64,000 nt of DNA from an uncultured Pseudomonadota bacterium (lineage in GTDB: Bacteria; Pseudomonadota; Alphaproteobacteria; UBA9219), in assembly GCA_903919315.1 (NCBI GenBank), contig CAIXHP010000051.1, forward strand, positions 1-64,000. Direction: 5' to 3'. Position 1 is the first letter of the stretch. Every line of letters starts with the position of its first letter. The translations under genes and the position numbers were made by a program. The notes below the pieces were generated by a model. That model ran no database searches. It saw only the letters and a list, made by a program, of their open reading frames with translations, and was not told the DNA's origin. Shown one piece after another: positions 53,698 to 63,220 of the stretch.

Positions 53698-56648
53698 CGC
53701 AGGCTTTGGCGGTCTTCACCATCCCCCCCCACGTCGCCTTCGTCGAGGCGCTGGCCGGAGACTTGTGGCGGCAGGCCGAGGCGGATCCCCTGCGGCTGGC
53801 CTCGATGCTGGTGCTGCTGCCGACGCGGCGCAGTTGTCGCCTTTTGCGCGAAGCCTTTCTGCGTGTGACGGGCGGCAAGGCGGCGCTGCTGCCCCGCATG
53901 CAACCTTTGGGCGACGTGGACGAGGTCGAGCTTTATTTCGCCGCCGGAGCGTCCAGCCTCGCGATCCCTCCCGCCATCCCGCCGTTGCGGCGGCAGATGT
54001 TGTTGACTCGCTTGATCCTAAAAAAGGACTCCGGCCTGCCGGTGGACCAGGCGGCGCAATTGGCGGCGGCCTTGGGCGATTTGCTGGATCAGGTGCAAAC
54101 CGAACGCCGCGACTTCGCCGATTTGGAAAAACTGGTGCCGGAGAATCTCGCCGCGCATTGGCAACAGACGTTGGATTTCCTCAAGATCGTCACGGCGGCA
54201 TGGCCGTTGGTGCTGGCGGAGGAGGGGTGTCTCGACTCCGCCGCGCGGCGCAACCGCATTCTGGAAACGCAGGCGGAAACATGGCGCGCCGCGCCGCCGC
54301 CGCTTCCGGTGATCGCGGCGGGTTCAACCGGATCGGTGCCCGCCGTGGCCGACTTGCTCACCGTCATCGCCGGATTGCCGCAGGGCCGCGTGGTGCTGCC
54401 GGGCCTCGATCAGGCGCTTGACGAAGCCGCATGGCAAGCCTTGGACGAAAGCCACCCGCAATTCGGCATGAAGCAATGGCTGGAACAGGCAGGCGTACGG
54501 CGCGAGGACGTGGCGGCGTTCGGTTCCGGCGGCGCGAGCGTCCACCGCGTGCGCTTGCTGCAAGAAGCGATGCGTCCCGCCGAAGAGACGCAGGCTTGGC
54601 GCGATTTAACGCCGGAAGTGATTACGCGCGACGCGCTGACAGGCTTGTCGCGTCTGGAGCTCGACCACCAGCAGGAGGAAGCCGAAGTCATCGCGCTGCG
54701 CCTCCGCGCCGCGTTGGAGGAACCGGGAAAAACCGCTTCGTTGGTCACGCCGGATCGAGCGTTGGCCGAGCGCGTTGCGGCGGCGTTGCGGCGCTGGGGT
54801 ATTGAGGCCAACGATTCGGCGGGCGCGTCGCTGGCGGCGTTGCCGACCGGAAGTTTTCTCTTGGAAGCGCTGCGCGCCGCCGCGCCGCAGGCCTCGCCCG
54901 TGGATGATCTCGCGCTGTTGAAACACCCGCTGGCCGCGTGCGGACTCGACGCCGCCGAATGCCGTCGTCGCGCGCGGCAGATCGAAGTGAAAGTCTGGCG
55001 CGGCGTGCGTCGCGCCGACGGCTGGCGCGGCGTGGCGACGGCGCAGGACGACAATGGCGCGGCGCTCATCGCCTCGACCCAGCTGGCCGACTGGATCAAC
55101 GCCCTCGCCGATTTGTTTGAGCCCGTGACGGCGACATGGAATGAAAAACGGCCCCTCACCGAACGCCTGAGCCAGCATATCGCCTTGGCGGAAGGATTGG
55201 CCGCGAAGGACGAAGTCCCCGGCGCGGCGCGTCTGTGGCGCGGCGAAGCGGGCGAGGCCGCCGCGCTGTGGCTGGACGACTGGCGGCAAGCGGCGCAGGA
55301 TTTTCCGCCCATCACCGGCAATGATTATACGCAGTTGTTCGCCAGCCTGTTGCGTCAAGTCATGGTGCGCCCCGCCTATGGCCAGCACCCGCGTCTTAGC
55401 ATTCTGGGGCCGTTGGAAGCGCGGCTGCATCACGCCGATCTGGTGATCCTCGGCGGCCTGAACGAAGGCACTTGGCCGCCCGAAGCGACGATCGACCCGT
55501 GGTTGTCGCGGCCCATGAAGAAAGAATTCGGCTTGCCGTTGCCGGAACGGCGCTTGGGGCTGGCAGCGCATGACTTTGTGCAGTTGGCGAGCGCCCCCGA
55601 AGTCCTCCTCACCCGCGCGCGCCGCGTCGGCACAGCGCCCACGGTGCCATCGCGCTATGTGCTGCAGATCGAAGCGGTGCTGCAAGCGCTGGGCTATCAC
55701 GGGCCGGAGCAAGACGCGTTGGCCCCCGCCGAACCGTGGCAATACTGGGCGCGGCAGCTCGACAAGCCGGAGGTGATCGCGCCGTGTCGCCGCCCCGAAC
55801 CTTGTCCTCCTGTGGCGGTGCGGCCCCGTCGTTTGTCGGTGACGGAAATCGGCACATGGCTACGCAACCCTTATGCCATTTACGCAAAGCATGTTTTGAA
55901 GCTGAAGAAACTCGACGACATCGACGCCGACGTGACGGCATCGGAACGCGGCACGATGATTCACGCGGCGCTGGAGCGACTCGTCGTCCGGCACAAAGAC
56001 GCGTGGCCGTCGGAGCCGGAAGCGCTGCGCGACCTGCTGGCCATTGGGCGCGAGCTGTTCGCGCCGTTCGCGGACAGGCCGCAGGTGGCCGCGTTCTGGT
56101 GGCCGCGCTTTGAGCGCATCGCCGCGTGGTTCGTTGAAAACGAAGCCAAGCGGCGGAAAACGGGAATCCGCATTCTGGCGGCGGAGCGCGACGGCGCGAT
56201 GAGCTTGGCGGGCGGCGCGTTCACCTTGCGGGGCCGCGTGGATCGCATCGACCTGCTGCCGGATGGCCGCGCCGCGATCCTCGATTACAAAACCGGCGGC
56301 GTGCCGTCGCAGAAAGACGTCGCCTCCGGTATCGAACCGCAACTGCCGCTGTTGGCGCTGATGCTGGAAGCGGGCGGCTTTGCCGAACTGGGACGCTTTG
56401 AGGCGGGCGAATTGGAATACTGGCATTTGCAGGGCGCGACCAGTGGCGAGAAACTCACGACGATCAAAGGCGACATCGCCGCCCTGATGGCGGAGGCGCA
56501 AGATGGGCTTGAGGCGTTGCTGGCGGCATTCGCCAAGCCTTCCACCGCCTACGAAGCCGTGCCCAGGCCGCGTTTTGCGCTGCGCTACGACGATTACGCG
56601 CATCTGGCGCGGTTGGAAGAATGGGGAAGATTCGAGGGCGAAGCATGA
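53694..56648 (+). CDS. addB: Double-strand break repair protein AddB
   Basis: A 984-aa subunit of the AddAB helicase-nuclease, alphaproteobacterial type. A helicase-like but degenerate N-terminal part (VLLPTRRSCRLLREAFL, no clear Walker A) and VILGGLNEGTWPPEATIDPW followed by LSRPMKKEFGL are typical. The C-terminal PD-(D/E)XK nuclease has GTMIHAALERL, LRGRVDRIDLLPDG and AAILDYKTG. AddAB resects breaks for RecA loading. It overlaps murU and addA by 4 nt each. Confidence 0.95.
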   Translation: MTQALAVFTIPPHVAFVEALAGDLWRQAEADPLRLASMLVLLPTRRSCRLLREAFLRVTGGKAALLPRMQPLGDVDEVELYFAAGASSLAIPPAIPPLRRQMLLTRLILKKDSGLPVDQAAQLAAALGDLLDQVQTERRDFADLEKLVPENLAAHWQQTLDFLKIVTAAWPLVLAEEGCLDSAARRNRILETQAETWRAAPPPLPVIAAGSTGSVPAVADLLTVIAGLPQGRVVLPGLDQALDEAAWQALDESHPQFGMKQWLEQAGVRREDVAAFGSGGASVHRVRLLQEAMRPAEETQAWRDLTPEVITRDALTGLSRLELDHQQEEAEVIALRLRAALEEPGKTASLVTPDRALAERVAAALRRWGIEANDSAGASLAALPTGSFLLEALRAAAPQASPVDDLALLKHPLAACGLDAAECRRRARQIEVKVWRGVRRADGWRGVATAQDDNGAALIASTQLADWINALADLFEPVTATWNEKRPLTERLSQHIALAEGLAAKDEVPGAARLWRGEAGEAAALWLDDWRQAAQDFPPITGNDYTQLFASLLRQVMVRPAYGQHPRLSILGPLEARLHHADLVILGGLNEGTWPPEATIDPWLSRPMKKEFGLPLPERRLGLAAHDFVQLASAPEVLLTRARRVGTAPTVPSRYVLQIEAVLQALGYHGPEQDALAPAEPWQYWARQLDKPEVIAPCRRPEPCPPVAVRPRRLSVTEIGTWLRNPYAIYAKHVLKLKKLDDIDADVTASERGTMIHAALERLVVRHKDAWPSEPEALRDLLAIGRELFAPFADRPQVAAFWWPRFERIAAWFVENEAKRRKTGIRILAAERDGAMSLAGGAFTLRGRVDRIDLLPDGRAAILDYKTGGVPSQKDVASGIEPQLPLLALMLEAGGFAELGRFEAGELEYWHLQGATSGEKLTTIKGDIAALMAEAQDGLEALLAAFAKPSTAYEAVPRPRFALRYDDYAHLARLEEWGRFEGEA

Positions 56649-59600
56649 GCGAACCTGCGCATCCTTTCAGCGACGGGCTGATCGTCCCCTTGGCCCCCGC
56701 CGATCCGCAGCCGGACGCGGAACAACGCCGCGCCTCGCATCCGACGGCTTCGGTCTGGGTCGGCGCTTCGGCGGGATCGGGCAAGACCAAGGTGCTGGCG
56801 GATCGCGTGACGCGGTTGCTGTTGGCGGGGGTCAAGCCCCAGAAAATCCTGTGCCTCACCTTCACCCGCGCGGCGGCGGCGGAAATGTCGATCCGCCTGA
56901 CGCGGCGGCTGGCGCGTTGGGCGACATGCTCCGACGACGCGTTGCGGCACGATCTGGACGAATTGCAAAACGCCGCGCCGGAGCCGGAGCAACTCGACGC
57001 GGCGCGGCGGTTGTTCGCGACGGTGCTGGCTTGCCCCGGCGGCATGAGGATTCGCACGCTGCACGCCTTCGCGCAGGAAATCCTGCGCCGCTTTCCGCTC
57101 GAAGCGGGCCTGTCCCCGCATTTCGCGTTGCAGGAGGAAGCGGATGCCGCCGCGCTGCTGCATGAAACGCAAAACGATCTGCTGCAGGAGGCCGCCGCGA
57201 ATCCCGACGGCGCGGAGGGAAGGGCGCTTCGTCTGTTGGTCAAAGACCTCGGCGAAGACAGCTTCACCAGCATCCTGCGCGAAGCCAGCAAAGACCCGCA
57301 ACGTCTGAATGCCGCGCTCGACAAGGCCGGAGGCTTCGCCCAACTGGTGAACGCGCTGCGCGGATTGCTGGCGCTGGAACCGGACGACACCGAAACCTCC
57401 ATCCTCCGCGCGGCGGTGGAGACAATGGACTCTCCCTCCCGCGTCATCCCCGCGAAGGCGGGGATCCATCACCTAACGCCGACACCGTCACCGTCGGCCC
57501 CGACTCTGCCCCCGCATGAGATGGATCCCCGCCTTCGCGGGGATGACGCAAGGGGAGAAGCGGCCATAAAACAAGCGGCAACGTGGCTGGCGGCAGGCTC
57601 GTCGACGGACGCGGAGAATGCGAAGCGCATCACGGACTGGCTCGCCGCGCCGCTCGAAGAACGCATGGCGACGTTTCATGACTATTGCCGAGGCTATCTG
57701 ACCGCCAAGGGCGAAGTTTACGCTAGGCCAGCCACCAAAAAAGTGGTGGCCGCTCACCCGGAAATTCTGGACATTCTGGCCGCCGAAGCCACGCGCGTAA
57801 GCCTCGTCAAGGAACGCCTCGATGCCGTGCGCACCGCCGAACAGACGGAAGCCTTGCTGACTTTGGCCGTCACGCTGATCGAACGTTACGCGGCGCGCAA
57901 GGCGGCGCAGGGCATGCTTGATTACGACGACCTCATCCGCCACACCGTCGCGCTGCTGCGCCGTCCCGGCATCGCGCCGTGGGTGTTGTTCAAGCTGGAC
58001 GGCGGTGTTGATCATATTTTGGTGGACGAAGCGCAGGACACCAGCCCCGAACAATGGGACATCATCCGCGCCTTGGCCGAGGATTTCTTCGCGGGCGACA
58101 GCGCGTGGACGCAGAACCGCACGTTGTTCGTCGTCGGCGACGAAAAGCAATCCATCTATAGTTTTCTCAAGGCCGACCCCGACGCTTTTGACCGGATGCG
58201 GACGCACTTCCGCCAGCGCATCAACGAATCCGGCAAGGATTACCGCGACGTGGCGTTGAATGTCTCCTTCCGCTCGACCCCCGCCGTTTTGAAGGCGGTC
58301 GATGCCGTGTTCGCGGCGGATCACGCCCGGCGCGGCGTGGCGCGGGACGAGGTGCGCCATTATCCCCACCGCCGCGAGGCCGTGGGCCGCGTGGAAGTGT
58401 GGCCGTTGAAGGAATTGACCAAGGACGAGGCGACAGAGGGCGCATGGACTTTGCCCGTGGGGTACGAACCGGAACAAGACCCCGCCGTGGAGCTGGCCGC
58501 GACGCTGGCGGAGCGGATCAAGGCGTGGGTGAAAAGCGGCGCGACCGTCTATGACCGCACACTCAAACAAGACCGTCCCCTCACGCCCGGCGACGTGATG
58601 ATTCTGGTGCAGACGCGCGGCCGCTTCGTCGATCATCTGGTGCGCCAGCTCAAGGAGCGGAATGTTCCGGTGACGGGCGTTGACCGCATGACGCTGGCCG
58701 CGCAGCTCGCGGTGATGGATCTGGTCGCGCTGCTGCAATTCACGTTGCTGCCGGAGGATGATCTAACGCTGGCGACGGCGCTGCGCGGGCCTTTGCTCGG
58801 AGGCTCCGAAGACCAACTGATGCAACTCGCCATCGGCAGGACGGGAAGCCTGTGGCAAAGCCTGAAGGCAAACGAAGCGTACGCGCCTTGGCGCGATTAT
58901 CTCCAACGCTGCCTCGATGCCGCCGACAACATCACGCCCTTTGCGATGCTGGCGCGGCTGCTCAGCGAACCGTGCCCCGCCGACGAACACAGCGGCCGCC
59001 GCGCGTTGTGGGCGCGGCTCGGCCCCGACGCGCAAGACCCGATGGACGAATTGCTGAACGCCGCGCAGGATTACGGCGCGCGGCACACGCCGTCGCTGCA
59101 AGGCTTCCTGCATTGGCTGATGGCCTCGGAAGCCGAGATCAAGCGCGAACTCGACTCCGGCGCAGGCCAAGTGCGAATCACGACGGTTCACGCCGCCAAG
59201 GGGCTGGAGGCTCCCGTGGTGATCCTGCCCGACACTGTGCGCGTGCCGAACAAAAACAAACTGCCGAAATTTCTGTGGGACTCCGAACGCCAAATTCCGT
59301 TCTATCTGGCGCGCGAACCGATCAACGGCGCCATGCGCCGCTTGCGCGAAGGGGCGCGGCAAAAACAGTTGGAGGAATACCGCCGTCTGCTCTACGTCGC
59401 GCTGACCCGCGCCGCCGACCGGCTTTATGTGTGCGGCTGGAAACCGTCCAGAACGGAAGGCTTTGACGAGTCGTGGTACCACCTGATCCACAGCGCGTTA
59501 AAGCCCCTGCACGAACCCTCCGCCGAAGCGGGCGAAGCCGTCGTCGCTTTCGCCGATCCTGACGTGCGTGGCGCGATGGCCTCCCTCCCCCTCGTGGGGA

Positions 59601-60217
59601 GGGTCGGGGAGGGCGGCGTTCCACCCGCCGAACCGCTGGCCATCCCCTCATGGCTCCACCGCGTCCCGCCGCCTGAACCCTCGCCGCCACGGCCCCTCAC
59701 GCCGTCGCGCCCCACCGAGGACGAACCTGCGTTGGCGCCGCCCCAAGACGCGCGGCGCTTCGCGCGTGGCCGGATCATCCACCGCTTGCTGCAAAGCTTG
59801 CCAGAGGTCGAGGCCGCGCAGCAGGAAAGCGTCGCTTTGCGTTTTCTTGCCAACCCGCAACACGCCCTCACGCCGGACGAACAGGCCGACGTGGGCCGCG
59901 AGGTTCTGGCCTTGTTGCGCCATCCCGATCACGCGCCGTTGTTCGCGCCGGGCAGCCGCGCCGAAGTTCCCATCGTGGGGCGTTGCGAGGATCGTCTGAT
60001 CGCGGGGCAGGTGGATCGCCTGTGCGTGCGGGACGGCGAAGTCTGGATCGTCGATTACAAAACCAACCGCCCGCCGCCGCAAGATGCCGCGAACGTTCCC
60101 GCCATCTACCGCCGCCAAATGGAGGCCTACCGCTCTGTGCTGCGGGAAATCTATCCCGACAAAATGGTGCGTTGCTTCCTGCTCTGGACGTACGACCTGC
60201 GGCTGATGGAGCTGTGA
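56645..60217 (+). CDS. addA: Double-strand break repair helicase AddA
   Basis: A 1190-aa UvrD-type helicase with a C-terminal nuclease domain. Walker A GASAGSGKTKVL (near residue 39), LTFTRAAAAEM, HAFAQEILRRFP, LDYDDLI, VDEAQDTSPEQWDII, VGDEKQSIYSF, TVHAAKGLEAPVV and ALTRAADRLYV are the helicase motifs. The nuclease has GQVDRLCVRDGEVWIVDYKT. Two in-frame repeat insertions are present: family B at about residues 266-302 and one family-A arm at about 979-995. Both lie between conserved motifs, so activity may be kept. Confidence 0.96.
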   Translation: MSEPAHPFSDGLIVPLAPADPQPDAEQRRASHPTASVWVGASAGSGKTKVLADRVTRLLLAGVKPQKILCLTFTRAAAAEMSIRLTRRLARWATCSDDALRHDLDELQNAAPEPEQLDAARRLFATVLACPGGMRIRTLHAFAQEILRRFPLEAGLSPHFALQEEADAAALLHETQNDLLQEAAANPDGAEGRALRLLVKDLGEDSFTSILREASKDPQRLNAALDKAGGFAQLVNALRGLLALEPDDTETSILRAAVETMDSPSRVIPAKAGIHHLTPTPSPSAPTLPPHEMDPRLRGDDARGEAAIKQAATWLAAGSSTDAENAKRITDWLAAPLEERMATFHDYCRGYLTAKGEVYARPATKKVVAAHPEILDILAAEATRVSLVKERLDAVRTAEQTEALLTLAVTLIERYAARKAAQGMLDYDDLIRHTVALLRRPGIAPWVLFKLDGGVDHILVDEAQDTSPEQWDIIRALAEDFFAGDSAWTQNRTLFVVGDEKQSIYSFLKADPDAFDRMRTHFRQRINESGKDYRDVALNVSFRSTPAVLKAVDAVFAADHARRGVARDEVRHYPHRREAVGRVEVWPLKELTKDEATEGAWTLPVGYEPEQDPAVELAATLAERIKAWVKSGATVYDRTLKQDRPLTPGDVMILVQTRGRFVDHLVRQLKERNVPVTGVDRMTLAAQLAVMDLVALLQFTLLPEDDLTLATALRGPLLGGSEDQLMQLAIGRTGSLWQSLKANEAYAPWRDYLQRCLDAADNITPFAMLARLLSEPCPADEHSGRRALWARLGPDAQDPMDELLNAAQDYGARHTPSLQGFLHWLMASEAEIKRELDSGAGQVRITTVHAAKGLEAPVVILPDTVRVPNKNKLPKFLWDSERQIPFYLAREPINGAMRRLREGARQKQLEEYRRLLYVALTRAADRLYVCGWKPSRTEGFDESWYHLIHSALKPLHEPSAEAGEAVVAFADPDVRGAMASLPLVGRVGEGGVPPAEPLAIPSWLHRVPPPEPSPPRPLTPSRPTEDEPALAPPQDARRFARGRIIHRLLQSLPEVEAAQQESVALRFLANPQHALTPDEQADVGREVLALLRHPDHAPLFAPGSRAEVPIVGRCEDRLIAGQVDRLCVRDGEVWIVDYKTNRPPPQDAANVPAIYRRQMEAYRSVLREIYPDKMVRCFLLWTYDLRLMEL
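57441..57549. repeat. Family-B palindromic element inside addA
   Basis: Perfect 30-bp inverted repeats (57441-57470 and 57520-57549) flank a 49-bp centre. The arms begin GCGTCATCCCCGCGAAGGCG and end GGGATCCATC. The element is read in frame: the left arm gives VIPAKAGIHH and the right arm MDPRLRGDDA. The core ATCCCC N8 GGGGAT makes it a variant of the repeat at 45.8-46.1 kb. Confidence 0.93.
59581..59630. repeat. Single family-A arm inside addA
   Basis: One arm (CTCCCTCCCCCTCGTGGGGA then GGGTCGGGGAGGG and GGCGTTCC) is translated in frame as SLPLVGRVGEGGVPP in the linker between the helicase and nuclease parts of AddA. No facing arm is seen within 200 bp. Confidence 0.85.
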
Positions 60218-60220
60218 GCG

Positions 60221-60721
60221 CTAGACGGCAGGGGCGAGTGTGTTGTTGCGCGGTTTCGGAGCCTCAGCTCTCGGCGCAGCCTCAGGGGTTGTCGCAGCCG
60301 GAGCCTCCCAAGCATCCCTGAACCGATGCGTCGCCATGCGAAGCTTGTGCGCTTGCTCAAAAGTCAGCAAATCGGCTTTGTGCAAGGCCGTCGGGAGGCG
60401 TTCCGCCACGGCGACGAGAGCTTCGCGGTCGCGGGCCTCGGCACCAAGGACACCCAGAGTGTAGGTGCTGTTCTGTCCCGGCACGTACGGCATTTTCGTT
60501 AGCTCAATCTTCTTTCCGCCGGGCAGCAGGGAACTTTTGTCGTTGACGAACTCCTGCAAGGCGGCATCGACTTCGGTGTCATAGCCTCGGCGGAACGAGA
60601 GAGAGACATGGCCCGCCGCAACGCATCCCGCCTCGGCCACTTTCAGCGCGACCGAGTCGCATAAATCGCTGCCCCCAAATTTGACGGCGAAGGAACCACC
60701 GCTTGGATTGCCTCTGCCCAT
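60221..60721 (-). CDS. Orphan protein, 166 aa
   Basis: Not recognised. No signal peptide or membrane segment. The N-terminal half mixes strands and Cys (LCDSVALKVAEAGCVAAGHV), followed by SLSFRRGYDTEVDAALQEFV and a helical segment near residues 105-140. The C-terminal 25 residues are Ala/Pro-rich. GAGGAG lies 8 bp before the ATG at 60721, supporting the start. It converges with addA, with 3 bp between the two stops. Function unknown. Confidence 0.7.
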   Translation of the reverse strand: MGRGNPSGGSFAVKFGGSDLCDSVALKVAEAGCVAAGHVSLSFRRGYDTEVDAALQEFVNDKSSLLPGGKKIELTKMPYVPGQNSTYTLGVLGAEARDREALVAVAERLPTALHKADLLTFEQAHKLRMATHRFRDAWEAPAATTPEAAPRAEAPKPRNNTLAPAV

Positions 60722-60870
60722 GTTAACGGCTCCTCAAAACACTTTCGATCAAACACAGTCCGACTATGGCCTTACGTCGAACCATCATGCCCGAGAATGA
60801 TTGTTGCGGGGTTAATGGCGGCGTAAAAAGCCTGAAATAAACGATTTATTTACCGATTCTTGGCTTCGCC

Positions 60871-61887
60871 TCAGAGGTAGCTCTTGACCATCGTTTCCGC
60901 GATCTGGACGGCGTTGAGGGCCGCGCCCTTGCGGAGGTTGTCGCCGACGATCCAGAGGTTGAGGCCGTTTTCGACCGAGATGTCCTCGCGGATGCGGCTG
61001 ACATAGACGTTGTCTTCGCCGGCGCATTCGACGGGCGTGACAAAGCCTTCCTCGTGCTGATAGTCGATGACGGTGATGCCGGGAGCCTTCTTCAGCGCGG
61101 CGCGGGCCTCGTCGGCGCTGATCGGATTCTCGAATTCGACGTTGACGGCTTCGGCGTGGCAAAGGAAGACCGGGACGCGCACACACGTGGCCGCGACCTT
61201 GATCTTGGGGTCGAGAATCTTCTTGGTCTCCACCACCATCTTCCATTCTTCCTTTGTCATGCCGTCTTCCATGAACACGTCGATTTGCGGAATGACGTTA
61301 AAGGCGATCTGTTTTGTAAACTGTTCCTTCACCAACGCGTCGTTGACGAAGATAGCGCGAGTCTGGGTGAACAACTCGTCCATCGCCTCGCGGCCCGCGC
61401 CGGACACGGATTGATAGGTTGCGACGACGATGCGTTTGATCTTGGCGATGTCGTGCAGCGGCTTGAGCGCCACCAGCATCTGGATCGTCGAGCAGTTCGG
61501 GTTGGCGATGATGTGGCGCTTCTTGTAACCGGCCAAGGCTTCGGGGTTCACCTCCGGCACGACCAACGGAACATCGGGATCCATGCGGAATTGCGAGGTG
61601 TTGTCGATGACGATGCACCCGGCGGCGGCGGCGCGCGGCGCGAATTCTTCCGAAATCTTGGCCCCCGCCGACGACAGGCAGAAATCCACGCCCTTAAAAT
61701 CGAATTTCGCAAGGTCATAGACGGTGAGAACCTGATCCTCGCCAAAGCTGACCTGCCCCCCGGCGGAACGGCCCGAAGCCAGCGCGATCACGTCGCTGAC
61801 CGGAAAGGCGCGCTCGGCGACCGTTTTCAACATCTCCTGCCCAACGGCTCCGGTGGCTCCGACAACGGCGACTTTGAATTTTTTCAT
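60871..61887 (-). CDS. asd: Aspartate-semialdehyde dehydrogenase
   Basis: A 338-aa NADPH enzyme of the lysine/threonine/methionine and diaminopimelate pathways. VVGATGAVGQEML is the cofactor loop, Cys132 in ANPNCSTIQML is the catalytic nucleophile, and the His in LCHAEAVNVEFE is conserved. AGGA precedes the ATG. It is transcribed alone, with the orphan gene downstream on the same strand. Confidence 0.97.
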   Translation of the reverse strand: MKKFKVAVVGATGAVGQEMLKTVAERAFPVSDVIALASGRSAGGQVSFGEDQVLTVYDLAKFDFKGVDFCLSSAGAKISEEFAPRAAAAGCIVIDNTSQFRMDPDVPLVVPEVNPEALAGYKKRHIIANPNCSTIQMLVALKPLHDIAKIKRIVVATYQSVSGAGREAMDELFTQTRAIFVNDALVKEQFTKQIAFNVIPQIDVFMEDGMTKEEWKMVVETKKILDPKIKVAATCVRVPVFLCHAEAVNVEFENPISADEARAALKKAPGITVIDYQHEEGFVTPVECAGEDNVYVSRIREDISVENGLNLWIVGDNLRKGAALNAVQIAETMVKSYL

Positions 61888-62080
61888 TTTGTGATCCTGC
61901 GGTTATATTCCGTGTACCCATATGCTATAGTGAACGGGACGTGGAGCGGCAACCCCTATGTTGCGGTTCGGCGCGATCGTTAAGCTCTGCACGCAAGCGT
62001 TTTCGCGGCTTGCAGGCGGGTGCTTAACGCTTTGTTCAGTGTTCTTAATGAATGATTGCCGTTCTCAATCGGAGGCCATG

Positions 62081-63220
62081 ATGAAGTCAGTCGTCCTTGC
62101 GGGCTACGCGCGCACGCCCTTTTGTTTTGCCGGAAAAGGCGAGTTTGCGCGGGTGCGCCCGGACGATCTGGCGGCGGCGGCGGTCAAGGGGCTGGTGGCG
62201 CGCTCGGGCGTGAGCCCTGAGCATATCGAAGACCTGCTGATGGGCTGCGCTTTTCCCGAAGGCGAGCAGGGGTTGAACGTGGCGCGACTGGTGGGCTTCC
62301 TCGCCGGATTGCCGGACACGGTGGCGGGCGCGACGGTGAACCGCTTTTGCGGCTCGTCGATGCAGGCGATCCACATGGCGGCGGGCGCGATCCAGATGGG
62401 CGCGGGCGAGGTTTTCATCTGCGCCGGAGTCGAATCCATGTCGCGAATCCCGATGTCGGGCTTTAACCCGATGCCGAACCCGGTCTTGGCCGCGACGATG
62501 CGCTCGGCCTATATGAGCATGGGCGAAACGGCGGAAAACGTGGCCCGCAAATACAAAATCGCCCGCAAACAGCAGGAGCTGTTCGCGGTTCAGTCGCACA
62601 CAAAGGCGGCGGCGGCGCAGAAGGCGGGCCTTTTGAAAGACGAAATCGTCCCCATCGCGACGGAAGACGGCGTGGTGGAAAAAGACGGCTGCATCCGCCC
62701 GGATTCGACGGCGGAAAAAATGTCGCTGCTCAAGCCCGCGTTTGACGAAAAGGGCAGTGTGACGGCGGCGACATCCTCGCCCCTGACCGACGGCGCGTCG
62801 GCGGTGCTGGTGGCGAGCGAAGATTACGCCCGCGCCCACAATCTGCCCATTCTGGCGCGGATCAAATCCATCGCCGTCGCCGGATGCGCCCCCGAAATCA
62901 TGGGCATCGGCCCCGTCGCCGCGTCGCGCAAAGCCTTGGCGCGGGCCGGATTGGCGATCAAGGACATCGATATCGTCGAACTCAACGAAGCCTTCGCCAG
63001 TCAGGCGCTGGCCTGTCTTTGGGATTTGGAAATCAACGAAAGCCGGGTTAATCTCGATGGCGGCGCGATCGCGCTGGGCCATCCTCTCGGCGCGACGGGC
63101 GCGCGCATCACCGGCAAGGCGGCTCAATTGCTCAAACGAACCGGCGCGCGCTACGCCTTGGCCACGCAATGCATCGGCGGCGGTCAGGGGATTGCAACGG
63201 TTCTGGAGGCGGTGACGTAA
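62081..63220 (+). CDS. Thiolase (acetyl-CoA acyltransferase, FadA-like)
   Basis: A 379-aa thiolase. Acylated Cys90 is in NRFCGSSMQAIHMA, the catalytic His is in GGAIALGHPLGATGARI, and the second Cys is in TQCIGGGQGIA. ELNEAFASQAL is conserved. With the 3-hydroxyacyl-CoA dehydrogenase that follows (stop and start overlap by 1 nt), it forms a beta-oxidation pair. The start at 62081 is 5 bp after GGAGG; a GCAAGC/GCTTGC hairpin lies in the leader at 61993-62013. Confidence 0.94.
   Translation: MKSVVLAGYARTPFCFAGKGEFARVRPDDLAAAAVKGLVARSGVSPEHIEDLLMGCAFPEGEQGLNVARLVGFLAGLPDTVAGATVNRFCGSSMQAIHMAAGAIQMGAGEVFICAGVESMSRIPMSGFNPMPNPVLAATMRSAYMSMGETAENVARKYKIARKQQELFAVQSHTKAAAAQKAGLLKDEIVPIATEDGVVEKDGCIRPDSTAEKMSLLKPAFDEKGSVTAATSSPLTDGASAVLVASEDYARAHNLPILARIKSIAVAGCAPEIMGIGPVAASRKALARAGLAIKDIDIVELNEAFASQALACLWDLEINESRVNLDGGAIALGHPLGATGARITGKAAQLLKRTGARYALATQCIGGGQGIATVLEAVT

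Noticed and set aside
61993-62013. GCAAGC/GCTTGC hairpin before the thiolase as a terminator
   Set aside because: The stem is only 6 bp with no T-run; kept only as a leader feature in the thiolase entry.
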